Shown here: piece by piece, positions 1-8,150 of the stretch
Layout: every line of letters starts with the position of its first letter
Position numbering within the stretch: position 1 is the stretch's first letter
Translations under genes and position numbers: made by a program
The notes under the pieces: model-generated
Told to the model about the DNA's origin: nothing
The model's database searches: none
What the model saw: the letters and a program-made list of their open reading frames with translations, nothing else
Source: JAJEAD01 sp965221555
GTDB lineage: Bacteria > Pseudomonadota > Gammaproteobacteria > HK1
Length of the DNA: 64,000 nucleotides
Assembly: GCA_965221555.1 (NCBI GenBank)
Contig: OZ244895.1
Span: 2,108,001 to 2,172,000 of the forward strand
Direction: 5' to 3'

Positions 1-278
1 CCGGTGCCCCAGCACACCGTCTCGCTCCCGGTGACCGTCGACTGGGCCCGGCCACGCTCGAACTGCCAGATGTAGAACACCGCCTCTCCCTCGGCGGGCA
101 GGCAGAGGAACATGATGTCGAGCACGTTCATCGACACGTAGCCGTTGAGGTAGCAGATGTTCCCCGGGCTCGGGGTCACCAGCAGGTCGAGCCCCGCCCG
201 CGCCATCGCCGCCTGCACCGAGGCGACGCGGCGTGCGTACTCCTCGGGTTCGAAGAACACTTCTCGGGGGGTGGGCAT
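1..278 (-). CDS. M24 family peptidase (creatinase/Xaa-Pro type), N-terminal part, cut by window edge
   Basis: The gene starts at the ATG whose complement is at 276-278 and runs off the left edge, so only about 92 residues are visible. The translation begins MPTPREVFFEPEEYARR and contains GLDLLVTPSPGNICYLNGY. That segment is the hallmark of the creatinase/prolidase N-terminal domain, which precedes the pita-bread metallopeptidase domain in family M24. The catalytic domain and its metal ligands lie outside the window, so peptidase and creatinase-like C-N hydrolase activity cannot be told apart. It is the last visible gene of a minus-strand run with the 2OG oxygenase and DUF1330 genes, separated from the oxygenase by 41 bp. 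Given the amine-degrading neighbours, a creatinase-like or dipeptidase role is possible but is inference. Confidence 0.8.
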   Translation of the reverse strand, partial: MPTPREVFFEPEEYARRVASVQAAMARAGLDLLVTPSPGNICYLNGYVSMNVLDIMFLCLPAEGEAVFYIWQFERGRAQSTVTGSETVCWGT

Positions 279-319
279 GGTCTTGGCAGTCCTCGTGCGC
301 TTCGCCGATCGCGGCGGAC

Positions 320-1414
320 TCAGGCAAGTTCCGGGTTCGGGATTGTTCCGCGCTCGTCTCGACGGTAGGCGTATACGTGGGTGTGCATGGTCTCGGTCCA
401 GTAGCCGGCGTGGGTGGGCGGATAGCGCGGCGGGTTGTCCGGACCGGTGCATTGGGGGAGCACGCGCACCACGGTGTCGTGGTTGGTGCCGAAGAACATC
501 GGAAAGGAGTATCGCGCGGTGCGCGGTGGGTTCACCACCCGGTGGGGCGTCGACACGAAGAGATCGTTGGTCCAGCGCTGCATCATGTCGCCGATGTTCA
601 CGACGAAAGTGCCGGGGATGGGCGGCGCCTCGATCCAGTCTCCGAAGGTGTTCTGCACCTGCAGGCCCGGCGCGTCCTGCCCCAGGATGGTGAAGCACTC
701 GTAGTCCGTGTGGGCCCCGACGCCGAGCGTGCTGGCATCGCGCACTTCGTGTTCCGATGCGGGGTAATGGATGAGGCGAAGCTGGGTGATCGGCTTCGTG
801 ATCATCGGCTCGAAGAAGTCGTCGGGCAGACGCAGCGCGATCGCGAAGGCCCGGAACAGCAGGCGGCCGAGCGAGAGCAGGTCCTCGAAGTAGCCGTAGA
901 CGGCCCCGGCGAACCCGGGCAGCTCGCGGGGCCACACGTTGGGACCGTGGAGGGGATTGCCGGCGAGATGGAGGGGGTCGTCGTCCGGAAGCTCCAGTCC
1001 GACTTCATAGCCTTCCTGCACGTCCGGCTCGGCGTCGGGATCCACGATCAGCGCCTCGAAGGGGACGTAGCCACGATGTCGTCGGGTGCTTGCGAGCTCG
1101 TAGGCGAGCTTGGTCTCCCGCGGCAGTTCGAAGAAGCGCCGGGCCTGATCGCGGACCGCGCGGATCGCCGACTCCTCGACTCCGTGGTTCACGATGTAGA
1201 AGAAGCCGACCTCGGTACAGGCCCGTCGCAGAACGCGGGCGCAGTCTTCGATCGCATGGCGCTCCGATCCGAACAGGGGCGCGAGGTCGACGATCGGGAT
1301 CTCTTCGAAGTCGAGGCGGTGGGAATCGAGGCTTGTCCGGTTCGCGATCTCGGCCGGGCCGGTCTTCGCGGTCCTCACGGCCTTCCCGTCTTCGGTTCGG
1401 GCTTCAGTGCTCAT
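320..1414 (-). CDS. isopenicillin N synthase-like Fe(II)/2-oxoglutarate oxygenase
   Basis: A 364-residue protein of the isopenicillin N synthase/plant 2OG-dioxygenase superfamily. The N-terminal DIOX_N-like part includes IPIVDLAPLF near residue 39 and GFFYIVNHGV near 70. The jelly-roll core supplies the Fe ligands H235 and D237 (GVGAHTDYEC) and H291 (STPHRVVNPP), and the co-substrate pair R301-x-S303 (RYSFPMFF). All catalytic residues are present, so it should be active, but the substrate cannot be read from sequence. I chose the start at 1414 because AGAGGACC lies about 10 nt upstream; an in-frame ATG 60 nt further upstream has no such site. It is co-directional with DUF1330 (111 bp upstream) and the M24 peptidase (41 bp downstream), probably one transcript. 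Members of this family hydroxylate or cyclise small amino-acid-like substrates. Confidence 0.85.
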   Translation of the reverse strand: MSTEARTEDGKAVRTAKTGPAEIANRTSLDSHRLDFEEIPIVDLAPLFGSERHAIEDCARVLRRACTEVGFFYIVNHGVEESAIRAVRDQARRFFELPRETKLAYELASTRRHRGYVPFEALIVDPDAEPDVQEGYEVGLELPDDDPLHLAGNPLHGPNVWPRELPGFAGAVYGYFEDLLSLGRLLFRAFAIALRLPDDFFEPMITKPITQLRLIHYPASEHEVRDASTLGVGAHTDYECFTILGQDAPGLQVQNTFGDWIEAPPIPGTFVVNIGDMMQRWTNDLFVSTPHRVVNPPRTARYSFPMFFGTNHDTVVRVLPQCTGPDNPPRYPPTHAGYWTETMHTHVYAYRRDERGTIPNPELA

Positions 1415-1525
1415 CGGCGGTGGTCCTCTCGAGGACGGCGCCTTGCGCAACGGGGCGCGCAGTGTCGCCTCCATCCTCCCCGGCGACGATGTCGGGACGC
1501 GGAATGGGGAATCGGGTGATGGGCT

Positions 1526-1816
1526 TCAACCCGAATCGACGATGATGAGCTCGCGCTGCGCGTAGGCGTCGCGCGCATAGGGCAGGGCGGCCTGATACTC
1601 CGGGTCGTCGTAGGCGGCCCTGGCCTGCTCGTAGGAGGGAAACTCCAGGAGCAGTACGCGGGTGAGATCCTCGCCCTCCCGGGTCTCGTGGGCGCCTTGG
1701 CCGGCGAGGGCGCGTGCGCCGTACCTCTTCGCGATCGGCGCCCAGCGCCCCGCGTACTCGTCGAAGGCGGCCTGGTTCTCGATCCTCGAGCTTCGCACGA
1801 TCCAGTATCCGGCCAT
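1526..1816 (-). CDS. DUF1330 family protein
   Basis: A small 96-residue protein starting MAGYWIVRSSRIENQAAFDE, with an internal VLLLEFPSYEQARAAYDDPE and a C-terminal RELIIVDSG. This is the DUF1330 pattern, a ferredoxin-like dimeric alpha/beta barrel of unknown biochemical function. The start at 1816 is supported by GAGGAGAGGAG directly upstream; an in-frame ATG 90 nt upstream would add a low-complexity arginine-rich tail and is unlikely. It is the first gene of the minus-strand set with the IPNS-like oxygenase and M24 peptidase. The region 1817-2040 separates it from the divergent DUF1989 gene and must hold both promoters, but I could not identify them. Confidence 0.8.
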   Translation of the reverse strand: MAGYWIVRSSRIENQAAFDEYAGRWAPIAKRYGARALAGQGAHETREGEDLTRVLLLEFPSYEQARAAYDDPEYQAALPYARDAYAQRELIIVDSG

Positions 1817-2040
1817 GTCTCCTCTCCTCGTTGGCGGCTTCGGACCCGAGCACCCGCCGCCACGGTGGCGCGGGCGCCTGGCCCCGGGGGCGCGGTGTCG
1901 ACGCATATCCTATTGCGGGGCACGGATTCTGTCTGCCCTCAGGCCTCGCCGTGATCCGGTGCCGCGTCGCCCCCACACCGGGGCCTGGGCGAGCTAACAT
2001 GCGCGCCGTTCAAGCCGGGCACGGACCGGAAGCAGCCGCA

Positions 2041-2676
2041 ATGGATGAAGGGCAGGGGCGAGAGCGCATCGTGGTGCCGGCGCAGAGCGCGCGCGCGGTG
2101 CGCGTGCCGGAGGGACACCGGGTGCGGGTCCTGAACACCGAAGGCGGGCAGGTGGTCGATACCTGGGCCTTCCGTTGCGCCGACGTCACGGAGCACCTCT
2201 CGATGGCGCACAGCCGATCCGCCACCTACCGCATCTGCTTCCGGGTCGGCGACGTGCTGGTCACCAACCGCTTCCGGCCCATCCTGCGCATCACCGAAGA
2301 CACCTCCCCCGGTCGCCACGATACGCTGCACGCGGCGTGCAGCGCAGAGAGCAATCTGTTTTTCGGGGCCCCGAGCCCGACCCCGAACTGCGAGGACAAC
2401 CTGGGCGCGGTGCTCGCCGAGCTCGGGATACGCGACGTGCCGGTGCCCGACCCGTGGAATCTCTACGAGCATGCGGACGTGGACGCGGATGCGGCGCTCC
2501 ACGACCGCCCCGCGAGCGCGCGGGCCGGGGACTACGTCGAAGTGGAGTGCCTGATGGACCTCATCCTGGTGTGCTCGGCCTGTCCTTCCCGGATCGGCGC
2601 GATCAGCGGAGCGGCTCGGGAGCCGCGTGGGGTCGAGATCGTGGTCGGGGCGAGCGAAGCGCTCCGCGCAGAGTGA
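2041..2676 (+). CDS. DUF1989 (urea carboxylase-associated) family protein
   Basis: A 211-residue protein of the DUF1989 family. It shows the family blocks EGGQVVDTWAF near residue 38, a His/Asp-rich stretch around SPGRHDTLHAACS near residue 95, and a C-terminal CSACPSRIGAISG near residue 183. Family members next to urea carboxylase, once called urea-carboxylase-associated proteins, have been shown to be subunits of carboxyguanidine deiminase. This one stands alone, without the second subunit or a biotin-dependent carboxylase. Its end deviates from the usual ACPxDxxPxNG by replacing the Asp, so the same activity cannot be assumed. It precedes an aminotransferase gene by 14 bp and is surely cotranscribed with it. 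An in-frame ATG at 1999 is an alternative start; I prefer 2041, which has a GGAAG 9 nt upstream. Confidence 0.75.
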   Translation: MDEGQGRERIVVPAQSARAVRVPEGHRVRVLNTEGGQVVDTWAFRCADVTEHLSMAHSRSATYRICFRVGDVLVTNRFRPILRITEDTSPGRHDTLHAACSAESNLFFGAPSPTPNCEDNLGAVLAELGIRDVPVPDPWNLYEHADVDADAALHDRPASARAGDYVEVECLMDLILVCSACPSRIGAISGAAREPRGVEIVVGASEALRAE

Positions 2677-2690
2677 GGGACATAACGACA

Positions 2691-3875
2691 ATGGAAGACA
2701 CGCGCTACTCCGCGCTCACCCGGCGTCTCGACGTCGATTCCTCGAACGTGTGGGAGATCCACTACGAGGCGCGGCGGCGCCTCGACGCCGGCGAGGACGT
2801 GATCGTGATCGGGGTCGGTGATCCGGACTTCGACACGCCTCCCGCGATCGTCGATGCGGCCGAGCACAGCCTGCGCAGCGGGCGTACGCGCTACGCCGCG
2901 ACCGAGGGAGACCTGCGCCTGCGCGAGGCGATCGCCCGCCACCACGAGCGGCTCACCTCGCATCGGGTGGACGCGGAACAGGTGGTGGTGTTCACCGGCG
3001 CCCAGAACGCGCTCTTCGCGAGCGTGCTGTGTCTGGTCGATCCCGGCGAGGAGATCATCGTCTGCGAGCCGCGCTACGTCACCTACGACGGCGTGATCGA
3101 GACGCCGGGCGCGGTGCGCGTCGGCGCGCCGCTGATGGCCTCGGAGGGCTTCCGCTTCGACCCCGACGCGATCGGACGCGCGGTGACGCCGCGCACCCGC
3201 GCCATCCTCCTCAATACCCCGCACAACCCCACCGGCCGGGTCCTCGCCCGCGAGGAGGCGGTCGCGATCGCCGACATCGCGAAGCGACACGGCCTGTGGG
3301 TGCTGAGCGACGAGGTCTACGCGAGCCTCACCTACGACGTGGAGCACGTCTCGATCGCGAGCCTGCCGGGGATGGCCGATCGCACCGTGACTATCAACTC
3401 CCTGTCGAAGTCGCACGCGATGCAGGGGTGGCGCCTGGGCTGGACGGTGGGACCGCGGCCCCTGTCGAAGCACCTGACCAACCTCATCCTTTCGATGGTG
3501 TTCGGAGTGGCCCAGTTCACGCAGGACGCCGGCCACTTCGCGCTGACCCGGGAGTTCGCGGAGATCGAGGCCATGCGCGGAGAGTACCGGGCGCGCCGGG
3601 ATCTCCTGTGCGAGCGGATCAACGCGAGCCCCGGGCTCTCCTGCGAGTGGCCCCAGGGCGGGATGTACGCGATGGTCGACGTGCGCGGCACCGGCCTCTC
3701 CGACAACGATTTCGCATGGGGTCTGCTCGATGCGGAAGGGGTGTGCGTCCTCCCCACCACGACCTTCGGCGAGAACGCGGCCGGTCACGTGCGCGTGAGC
3801 CTGACCGCGCCGGTGCCGGTGCTGCGCGAGGCCTGCGACCGGATAGCGCGCTACCTGCGAACGCTTGGCGTCTGA
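2691..3875 (+). CDS. fold-type I PLP-dependent aminotransferase (class I/II)
   Basis: A 394-residue enzyme with class I aminotransferase features: DVIVIGVGDPDFDTP near residue 36, the TPHNPTGR motif near 178, DEVYASLTY near 206, and the PLP-lysine motif SLSKSHAMQGWRLGW with K240. The expected substrates are an L-amino acid and a 2-oxo acid; specificity cannot be read here. The start at 2691 follows GAGGGA by 10 nt and lies 14 bp after the DUF1989 stop, so the two form an operon. It converges with the class III aminotransferase gene across a 150-bp GC-rich gap without a clear terminator. All catalytic residues seem present. Confidence 0.88.
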   Translation: MEDTRYSALTRRLDVDSSNVWEIHYEARRRLDAGEDVIVIGVGDPDFDTPPAIVDAAEHSLRSGRTRYAATEGDLRLREAIARHHERLTSHRVDAEQVVVFTGAQNALFASVLCLVDPGEEIIVCEPRYVTYDGVIETPGAVRVGAPLMASEGFRFDPDAIGRAVTPRTRAILLNTPHNPTGRVLAREEAVAIADIAKRHGLWVLSDEVYASLTYDVEHVSIASLPGMADRTVTINSLSKSHAMQGWRLGWTVGPRPLSKHLTNLILSMVFGVAQFTQDAGHFALTREFAEIEAMRGEYRARRDLLCERINASPGLSCEWPQGGMYAMVDVRGTGLSDNDFAWGLLDAEGVCVLPTTTFGENAAGHVRVSLTAPVPVLREACDRIARYLRTLGV

Positions 3876-4025
3876 AGCGCGCGGAAACCGGGTCCCGGGG
3901 CCGGCGGCCGCTGACAGCCGACAAGCCGCGCGCGGCCGGCCGCTGCGCCGCGCGGGTGCCGCCGAACGGCTGCGAGCCTTCGTCCGGCAGCTCGCGAGCC
4001 CGCGCGCCGCTTGTCGGCGTGTCCC

Positions 4026-5345
4026 TTACATCGCCGCGCAGGCCTGGTCGAGGGCGGCGAGTGCGCGTTCGAAGTCTTCGTCGGTATGCACCGCGGACAC
4101 GAAGCGGCGCACGTTGGGCAGAACGTAGACGCCGCGCTCGACGAGGTTGAGATCGAGGCGGGCGCCGCGTTCCAGATCGCTCGCCAGAATGTCCATCTGG
4201 TTGCGGGGCGGGCGCTCGGCGAAGAGGAACTGCCACAGCGAGGCCCGACCGATGACCCGGGCGGGAACACCGCGCGCGTCGAGCACCGCCTGCATTTCAC
4301 GGTAGAAGGCTTCCGCGCGCGCGTTCAGTCGCTCGTGGAAGCCGGCTTCGCTCAGCACGTCGAGGGTCGCCATGGAGGCGGCGGAGGCGACCGGATTGCC
4401 GTGCAGGGTCCCGTTGATATAGGCGTAGTCGCTGCGGCCCTTGCGCCTGGGGTCGGCGCAGTCGACGATGTCCTGCCGTCCCGCCACGCAGCCGAGCGGC
4501 CCGCCCCCGCCCACGATCTTGCCGTAGGAGGCGAGATCGGGCTGCACGCCGAAGTACTCCTGCGCGCCACCGAGCGCGAGGCGAAAGCCGGTGACGACCT
4601 CGTCGAAGACCAGCACCACACCGTATTCGTCCGCGATGCGGCGCAGTCCGGCGAGGAAGCCCTCCACCGGGAAGATGGAGCGCTGCACGGGTTCGACGAC
4701 GATCGCGGCGAGATCGTCTCGATGTTCGCGTACGATGTCCTCGGTCACCTCCAGGTCGTTGTAGGGCGCGACCAGCATGGTGTCCTGAAGTGGCGCGGGC
4801 ACTCCGGCGGTGTTCGGGGTGGCGAGCGGGTAGTTGGCGGGGCCGGTGGGCGCGATGCTGAACGACGCGTAGTCGTGGTTGCCGTGGTAGCCCCCCTCGA
4901 ACTTGAGAATCTTGTCGCGTCCGCTGTAGGCGCGGGCGATGCGCATCGCGTAGGCGGTCGCTTCCGACCCGGTGGTGGTGAAGGCGAGCCGCTCCGCGCA
5001 GGGGATGAGTTCCTGCAGTCGCGCCGCGAGCTCGATCGCGGTGGAGGTCAGGGTGCCGAAGAAGTGCAGGCCCCGGGCCGCCTGGCGCTGCACCGCCTCG
5101 ACGACGGCGGGGTGGTTGGCGCCGAGGATGTTGGCGCCGGCGCCGCCCACGAAATCGATGTACTCGCGTCCCTCGGCGCTCGTGATCCGCGCCCCGTTCG
5201 CGTCTTCGATCACGAAACGCACGTGCTCGGGCAGGGAGTATCCCCCGAGTCCCGCGCCCGGCAGGGCGCGCTCGGCCTTGGCGTAGAGCCGGTCCTGGAT
5301 TCCGGCATCGCGAGGGGTGGCCACTTCGGCGGCGGGTGTCGACAT
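4026..5345 (-). CDS. class III aminotransferase, glutamate-1-semialdehyde aminomutase-like
   Basis: A 439-residue PLP enzyme close to the glutamate-1-semialdehyde aminomutase subgroup. Visible features are FVGGAGANILGANHP, TTTGSEATAYAMRIAR for phosphate binding, the GGYHGNHDY block, VLVFDEVVTGFR with the PLP-binding Asp, and SYGKIVGGGGPLG with K276 as Schiff-base lysine. The start at 5345 has AGGAG 7 nt upstream; a longer reading adds a low-complexity arginine-rich segment. The gene lies 217 bp downstream of the flavoprotein gene on the same strand, far from tetrapyrrole genes. A catabolic aminotransferase or aminomutase acting on amine metabolites is therefore as likely as a haem-pathway role (inference). 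Confidence 0.85.
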   Translation of the reverse strand: MSTPAAEVATPRDAGIQDRLYAKAERALPGAGLGGYSLPEHVRFVIEDANGARITSAEGREYIDFVGGAGANILGANHPAVVEAVQRQAARGLHFFGTLTSTAIELAARLQELIPCAERLAFTTTGSEATAYAMRIARAYSGRDKILKFEGGYHGNHDYASFSIAPTGPANYPLATPNTAGVPAPLQDTMLVAPYNDLEVTEDIVREHRDDLAAIVVEPVQRSIFPVEGFLAGLRRIADEYGVVLVFDEVVTGFRLALGGAQEYFGVQPDLASYGKIVGGGGPLGCVAGRQDIVDCADPRRKGRSDYAYINGTLHGNPVASAASMATLDVLSEAGFHERLNARAEAFYREMQAVLDARGVPARVIGRASLWQFLFAERPPRNQMDILASDLERGARLDLNLVERGVYVLPNVRRFVSAVHTDEDFERALAALDQACAAM

Positions 5346-5562
5346 CAGCGTTCTCCTGACCCGGCGCGCACGAGGCCGGGCGTTTCCGGTTCGGGCTCCC
5401 CGCCATTTTGCCCGAGATCTCGCCGCGGCGGGACCGCGGGAGCGCCGAAAAGGCGGGGTGTGCGTTTGCGCGGAACAAGGAGCGCGCGCTCGATGTCCCC
5501 GAGGAGAACTGCGCTTGTCGCCCGTCGGCCGGGGCCCGGGGGAAAGGGGTGAGAGCACGGCA

Positions 5563-7992
5563 TCATGCGCGGGGGCGATGGTTGCCGGGGTCGTACTTCG
5601 GCGCGTCCAGCACCCGGGCGGGACGGCGCTCGTTCAGCACCAGTACTTCGAGTTCGGCGCCGGGCGCGGCGCACTCGGGCCTTATGTAGGCGAAGGCGAG
5701 CGATGCGCCGACGCTCGGTCCCCACGCGCCCGAGGACACGGCGCCGACGCGCTCCTTGCCGTCCAGCACCGCTTCGCCTCCGAGGCAGTCGGCGTCGCGG
5801 GCGTCGACTTCGAGGTAGGCGCACTGCCAGGGCCGCCGCTGCGACTGGAGACTGCGCTTCGTGGCCTCCCGCCCGAGAAAGCCGCCCGGCTTGTCCATCT
5901 GCACAAAGCGCATGACGCCGGCTTCGGGCAGAGTGACCTCGTTGGTCAGCTCGGAGGCGCCCTTGAACATCTTCTCCATGCGCATCGCGTTCATCGCGAA
6001 GGAGCCGTAGTGGACCATGCCGTGATCCTCGCCGGCCCCGACCAGGGCATCGAACACCGCGAGGGCGTGGGAGCGGGGAATGTGCAACTCGTAACCGAGC
6101 TCCCCCGCGTAGGACATGCGAAGCGCCCGCACCTTCGCACCGGCCACCGGTATCGTCTGCGCGCGGAGCCAGCGGAACGCCGCGTTGTCCAGCGGGGCCG
6201 GCGTCACCCGTTCCAGCACCTCGCGGGAACGCGGCCCCTGGAGGGCGAGGGCGGCGTAGTCATCGGAGACGTTGTCGATCCGCACGCGCTCGTCCGACTT
6301 GCGATGACGGATGAGCCAGTCCCGTAACCGCAGTTCGAAGAAGGCCGCGCACACGAAGTAGAAACGGTCCGGCGCGAGGCGCACCACCGTGGTCTCCGCC
6401 TCGATCGTGCCGCGCTCGTTCAGCAGGTGCGCGAGCACGATGCCGTCCGGATTCCCAGGTACCCGGTTGGCGATCATGCGGCCAGCGAAGGCCTCGGCAT
6501 CGGGGCCGTGCACTTCGAGCTTCGCGAACGCGGAGATGTCCATGAGGCCCACGCGTTCGCGTACCGCCTCCACTTCGCGCGAGACCACGTCGTGCCAGCC
6601 CGGGCGCCGGAAGGAGTACAGATCGCGTTCCGCCGCGCGGTCGCGCGCGAACCAGCGCGGACGCTCCCAGCCGAACACTTCTTCGTGTACCGCGCCCGCG
6701 GCGTCCAGGCGCGGGTGAAAGGGGCTGGTCCTGACGGGCCGGGCGTCGAGACGGTTGAAGTGCGGGTAGGGCGTCTCGTGACGCAGCAGGTAGTCCTCGC
6801 GGGCTTTGGCGATCGCGTAGTCGCGGTCCGCGAAGTCGCCGTAGCGACGCGGATCGAGTTCGCGCATGGAGATCTCGGCCGCGCCGTGCACCATCCACTG
6901 CGCGAGGTACTTGCCCGCCCCGGGACCCCAGCCGACGCCGATCTGGCACCCGGTCGCACACCAGTAGTTGCGCAGGGCCGGCGCCGGCCCGAGCAGCATG
7001 TTCCCGTCGGGAGGATGGGTGATGGCTCCGTGCACCGTACGCCGGATGCCGACTGCGGCCAGGACTGGCATGCGCTGCATCGCCTTTTCGAGCCACGGCA
7101 TGATGCGCTCGTAGTCCGGCTCGAAGAGTTCGCTCTCCGCCTCCCACGGCGTGCCCTCGAGCCACACCGTGCGGGGGTTGGCCTTCTCGTAGATGCCGAT
7201 AAGCCCCGACCGCTGCTCCATGCGCACGTACCCGGATACTTCCCGGTCGTCGCGCACCACGGGCAGTTCATGCTCGAGCGCCGCGAACTCGGGCACGGGG
7301 TCGGTGACGAGGTAGTGGTGGGTCATGCAGGTGATGGGGAGATCGAGACCGCTCCATGCTCCGATCTGCCGCGCGTAGGTCCCGCCCGCGTTCACCACGT
7401 GCTCGCAGCGAAAGACGCCGTGTTCGGTGTCCACCCGCCACTCTCCGCTCGCCTCGCGCACGATGCCGGTCACGCGGCGCCGCCGCAGGATCCGTACGCC
7501 GGCCCGGCGCGCCCCCGCGGCGAGGGCGAAAGTGGCTCCGGCCGGGTCCACGTGGCCGTCCTCGGGAGTCCACAGCGCGGCCTTCACTCCGTCCAGGTTG
7601 TAGAAGGGGTGCACTTCGCGGATGCGGTCGGGGCCGATCAGCTCCATCGGATGGCCGAGGGCGGCGCCGACGCTCATCGTGTAGCGCAACCAGTCCACCT
7701 CGTCGCCGGTGTAGGCGAGGCGCAGGGAGCCACAATCATGGAAAGTGACGGAGTGCCCGGTCTCCGCCTCGATGCGCCGATAGAGCTCGATTGCGTAGCC
7801 CGCCATGCGCCCGAGCACGTGGCTGGAGGTGGAGTGGGTGACCTGGCCGGCGGCGTGCCAGGTCGAGCCGGAGCTGAGCTCCGCTTTCTCCAGCAGGACT
7901 ACGTCCGACCATCCCTCGTGGGCGAGGTGGTAGGCGAGCGAGCACCCGAGGATGCCGCCGCCGACGATGACGACTCGGGCGTGATCGGACAA
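5563..7992 (-). CDS. dimethylglycine/sarcosine dehydrogenase-type FAD + aminomethyltransferase (GCV_T) fusion protein
   Basis: An 809-residue two-part enzyme. The N-terminal half is a DAO-type flavoprotein with the dinucleotide motif VVIVGGGILGCS (G11-G16). It also has the GSTWHAAGQ motif, whose His46 corresponds to the histidine carrying covalent FAD in dimethylglycine and sarcosine dehydrogenases. The C-terminal half is a tetrahydrofolate-binding GCV_T domain plus barrel, for example ALALQGPRSREVL and MSYAGELGYELHIP. The family oxidatively removes N-methyl groups and passes the one-carbon unit to folate. The start is TTG at 7992, with GGAG about 10 nt upstream. It diverges from the Rieske oxygenase gene across 158 bp, so both are probably co-controlled in demethylation of a betaine or methylated amine. 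The exact substrate (dimethylglycine, sarcosine or another) is undetermined. Confidence 0.88.
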   Translation of the reverse strand: MSDHARVVIVGGGILGCSLAYHLAHEGWSDVVLLEKAELSSGSTWHAAGQVTHSTSSHVLGRMAGYAIELYRRIEAETGHSVTFHDCGSLRLAYTGDEVDWLRYTMSVGAALGHPMELIGPDRIREVHPFYNLDGVKAALWTPEDGHVDPAGATFALAAGARRAGVRILRRRRVTGIVREASGEWRVDTEHGVFRCEHVVNAGGTYARQIGAWSGLDLPITCMTHHYLVTDPVPEFAALEHELPVVRDDREVSGYVRMEQRSGLIGIYEKANPRTVWLEGTPWEAESELFEPDYERIMPWLEKAMQRMPVLAAVGIRRTVHGAITHPPDGNMLLGPAPALRNYWCATGCQIGVGWGPGAGKYLAQWMVHGAAEISMRELDPRRYGDFADRDYAIAKAREDYLLRHETPYPHFNRLDARPVRTSPFHPRLDAAGAVHEEVFGWERPRWFARDRAAERDLYSFRRPGWHDVVSREVEAVRERVGLMDISAFAKLEVHGPDAEAFAGRMIANRVPGNPDGIVLAHLLNERGTIEAETTVVRLAPDRFYFVCAAFFELRLRDWLIRHRKSDERVRIDNVSDDYAALALQGPRSREVLERVTPAPLDNAAFRWLRAQTIPVAGAKVRALRMSYAGELGYELHIPRSHALAVFDALVGAGEDHGMVHYGSFAMNAMRMEKMFKGASELTNEVTLPEAGVMRFVQMDKPGGFLGREATKRSLQSQRRPWQCAYLEVDARDADCLGGEAVLDGKERVGAVSSGAWGPSVGASLAFAYIRPECAAPGAELEVLVLNERRPARVLDAPKYDPGNHRPRA

Positions 7993-8150
7993 TGCGAGAC
8001 CGCTCCGCGAGGTCCAGACGCCGCGCGGCGCCGGTGGACGGGTGGGCGGCGATTATCTACCATCGCGCGCGGCTACGGGACGGCGCGCGTCGGCCCTTTC
8101 CGGCGCCGCCCAACGGGTCCGTCGAGTCCGCCGGCAGGAGAGTGATCGGC

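Noticed and set aside
233..1519. Long plus-strand frame of 428 codons opposite the IPNS-like oxygenase gene
   Set aside because: It is a shadow of a GC-rich gene. The minus-strand protein has all catalytic motifs of its family.
3876..4025. GC-rich palindromic stretches between the two convergent aminotransferase genes
   Set aside because: Several short GC-only matches exist but no clear stem with a T-tract, so no terminator is called.
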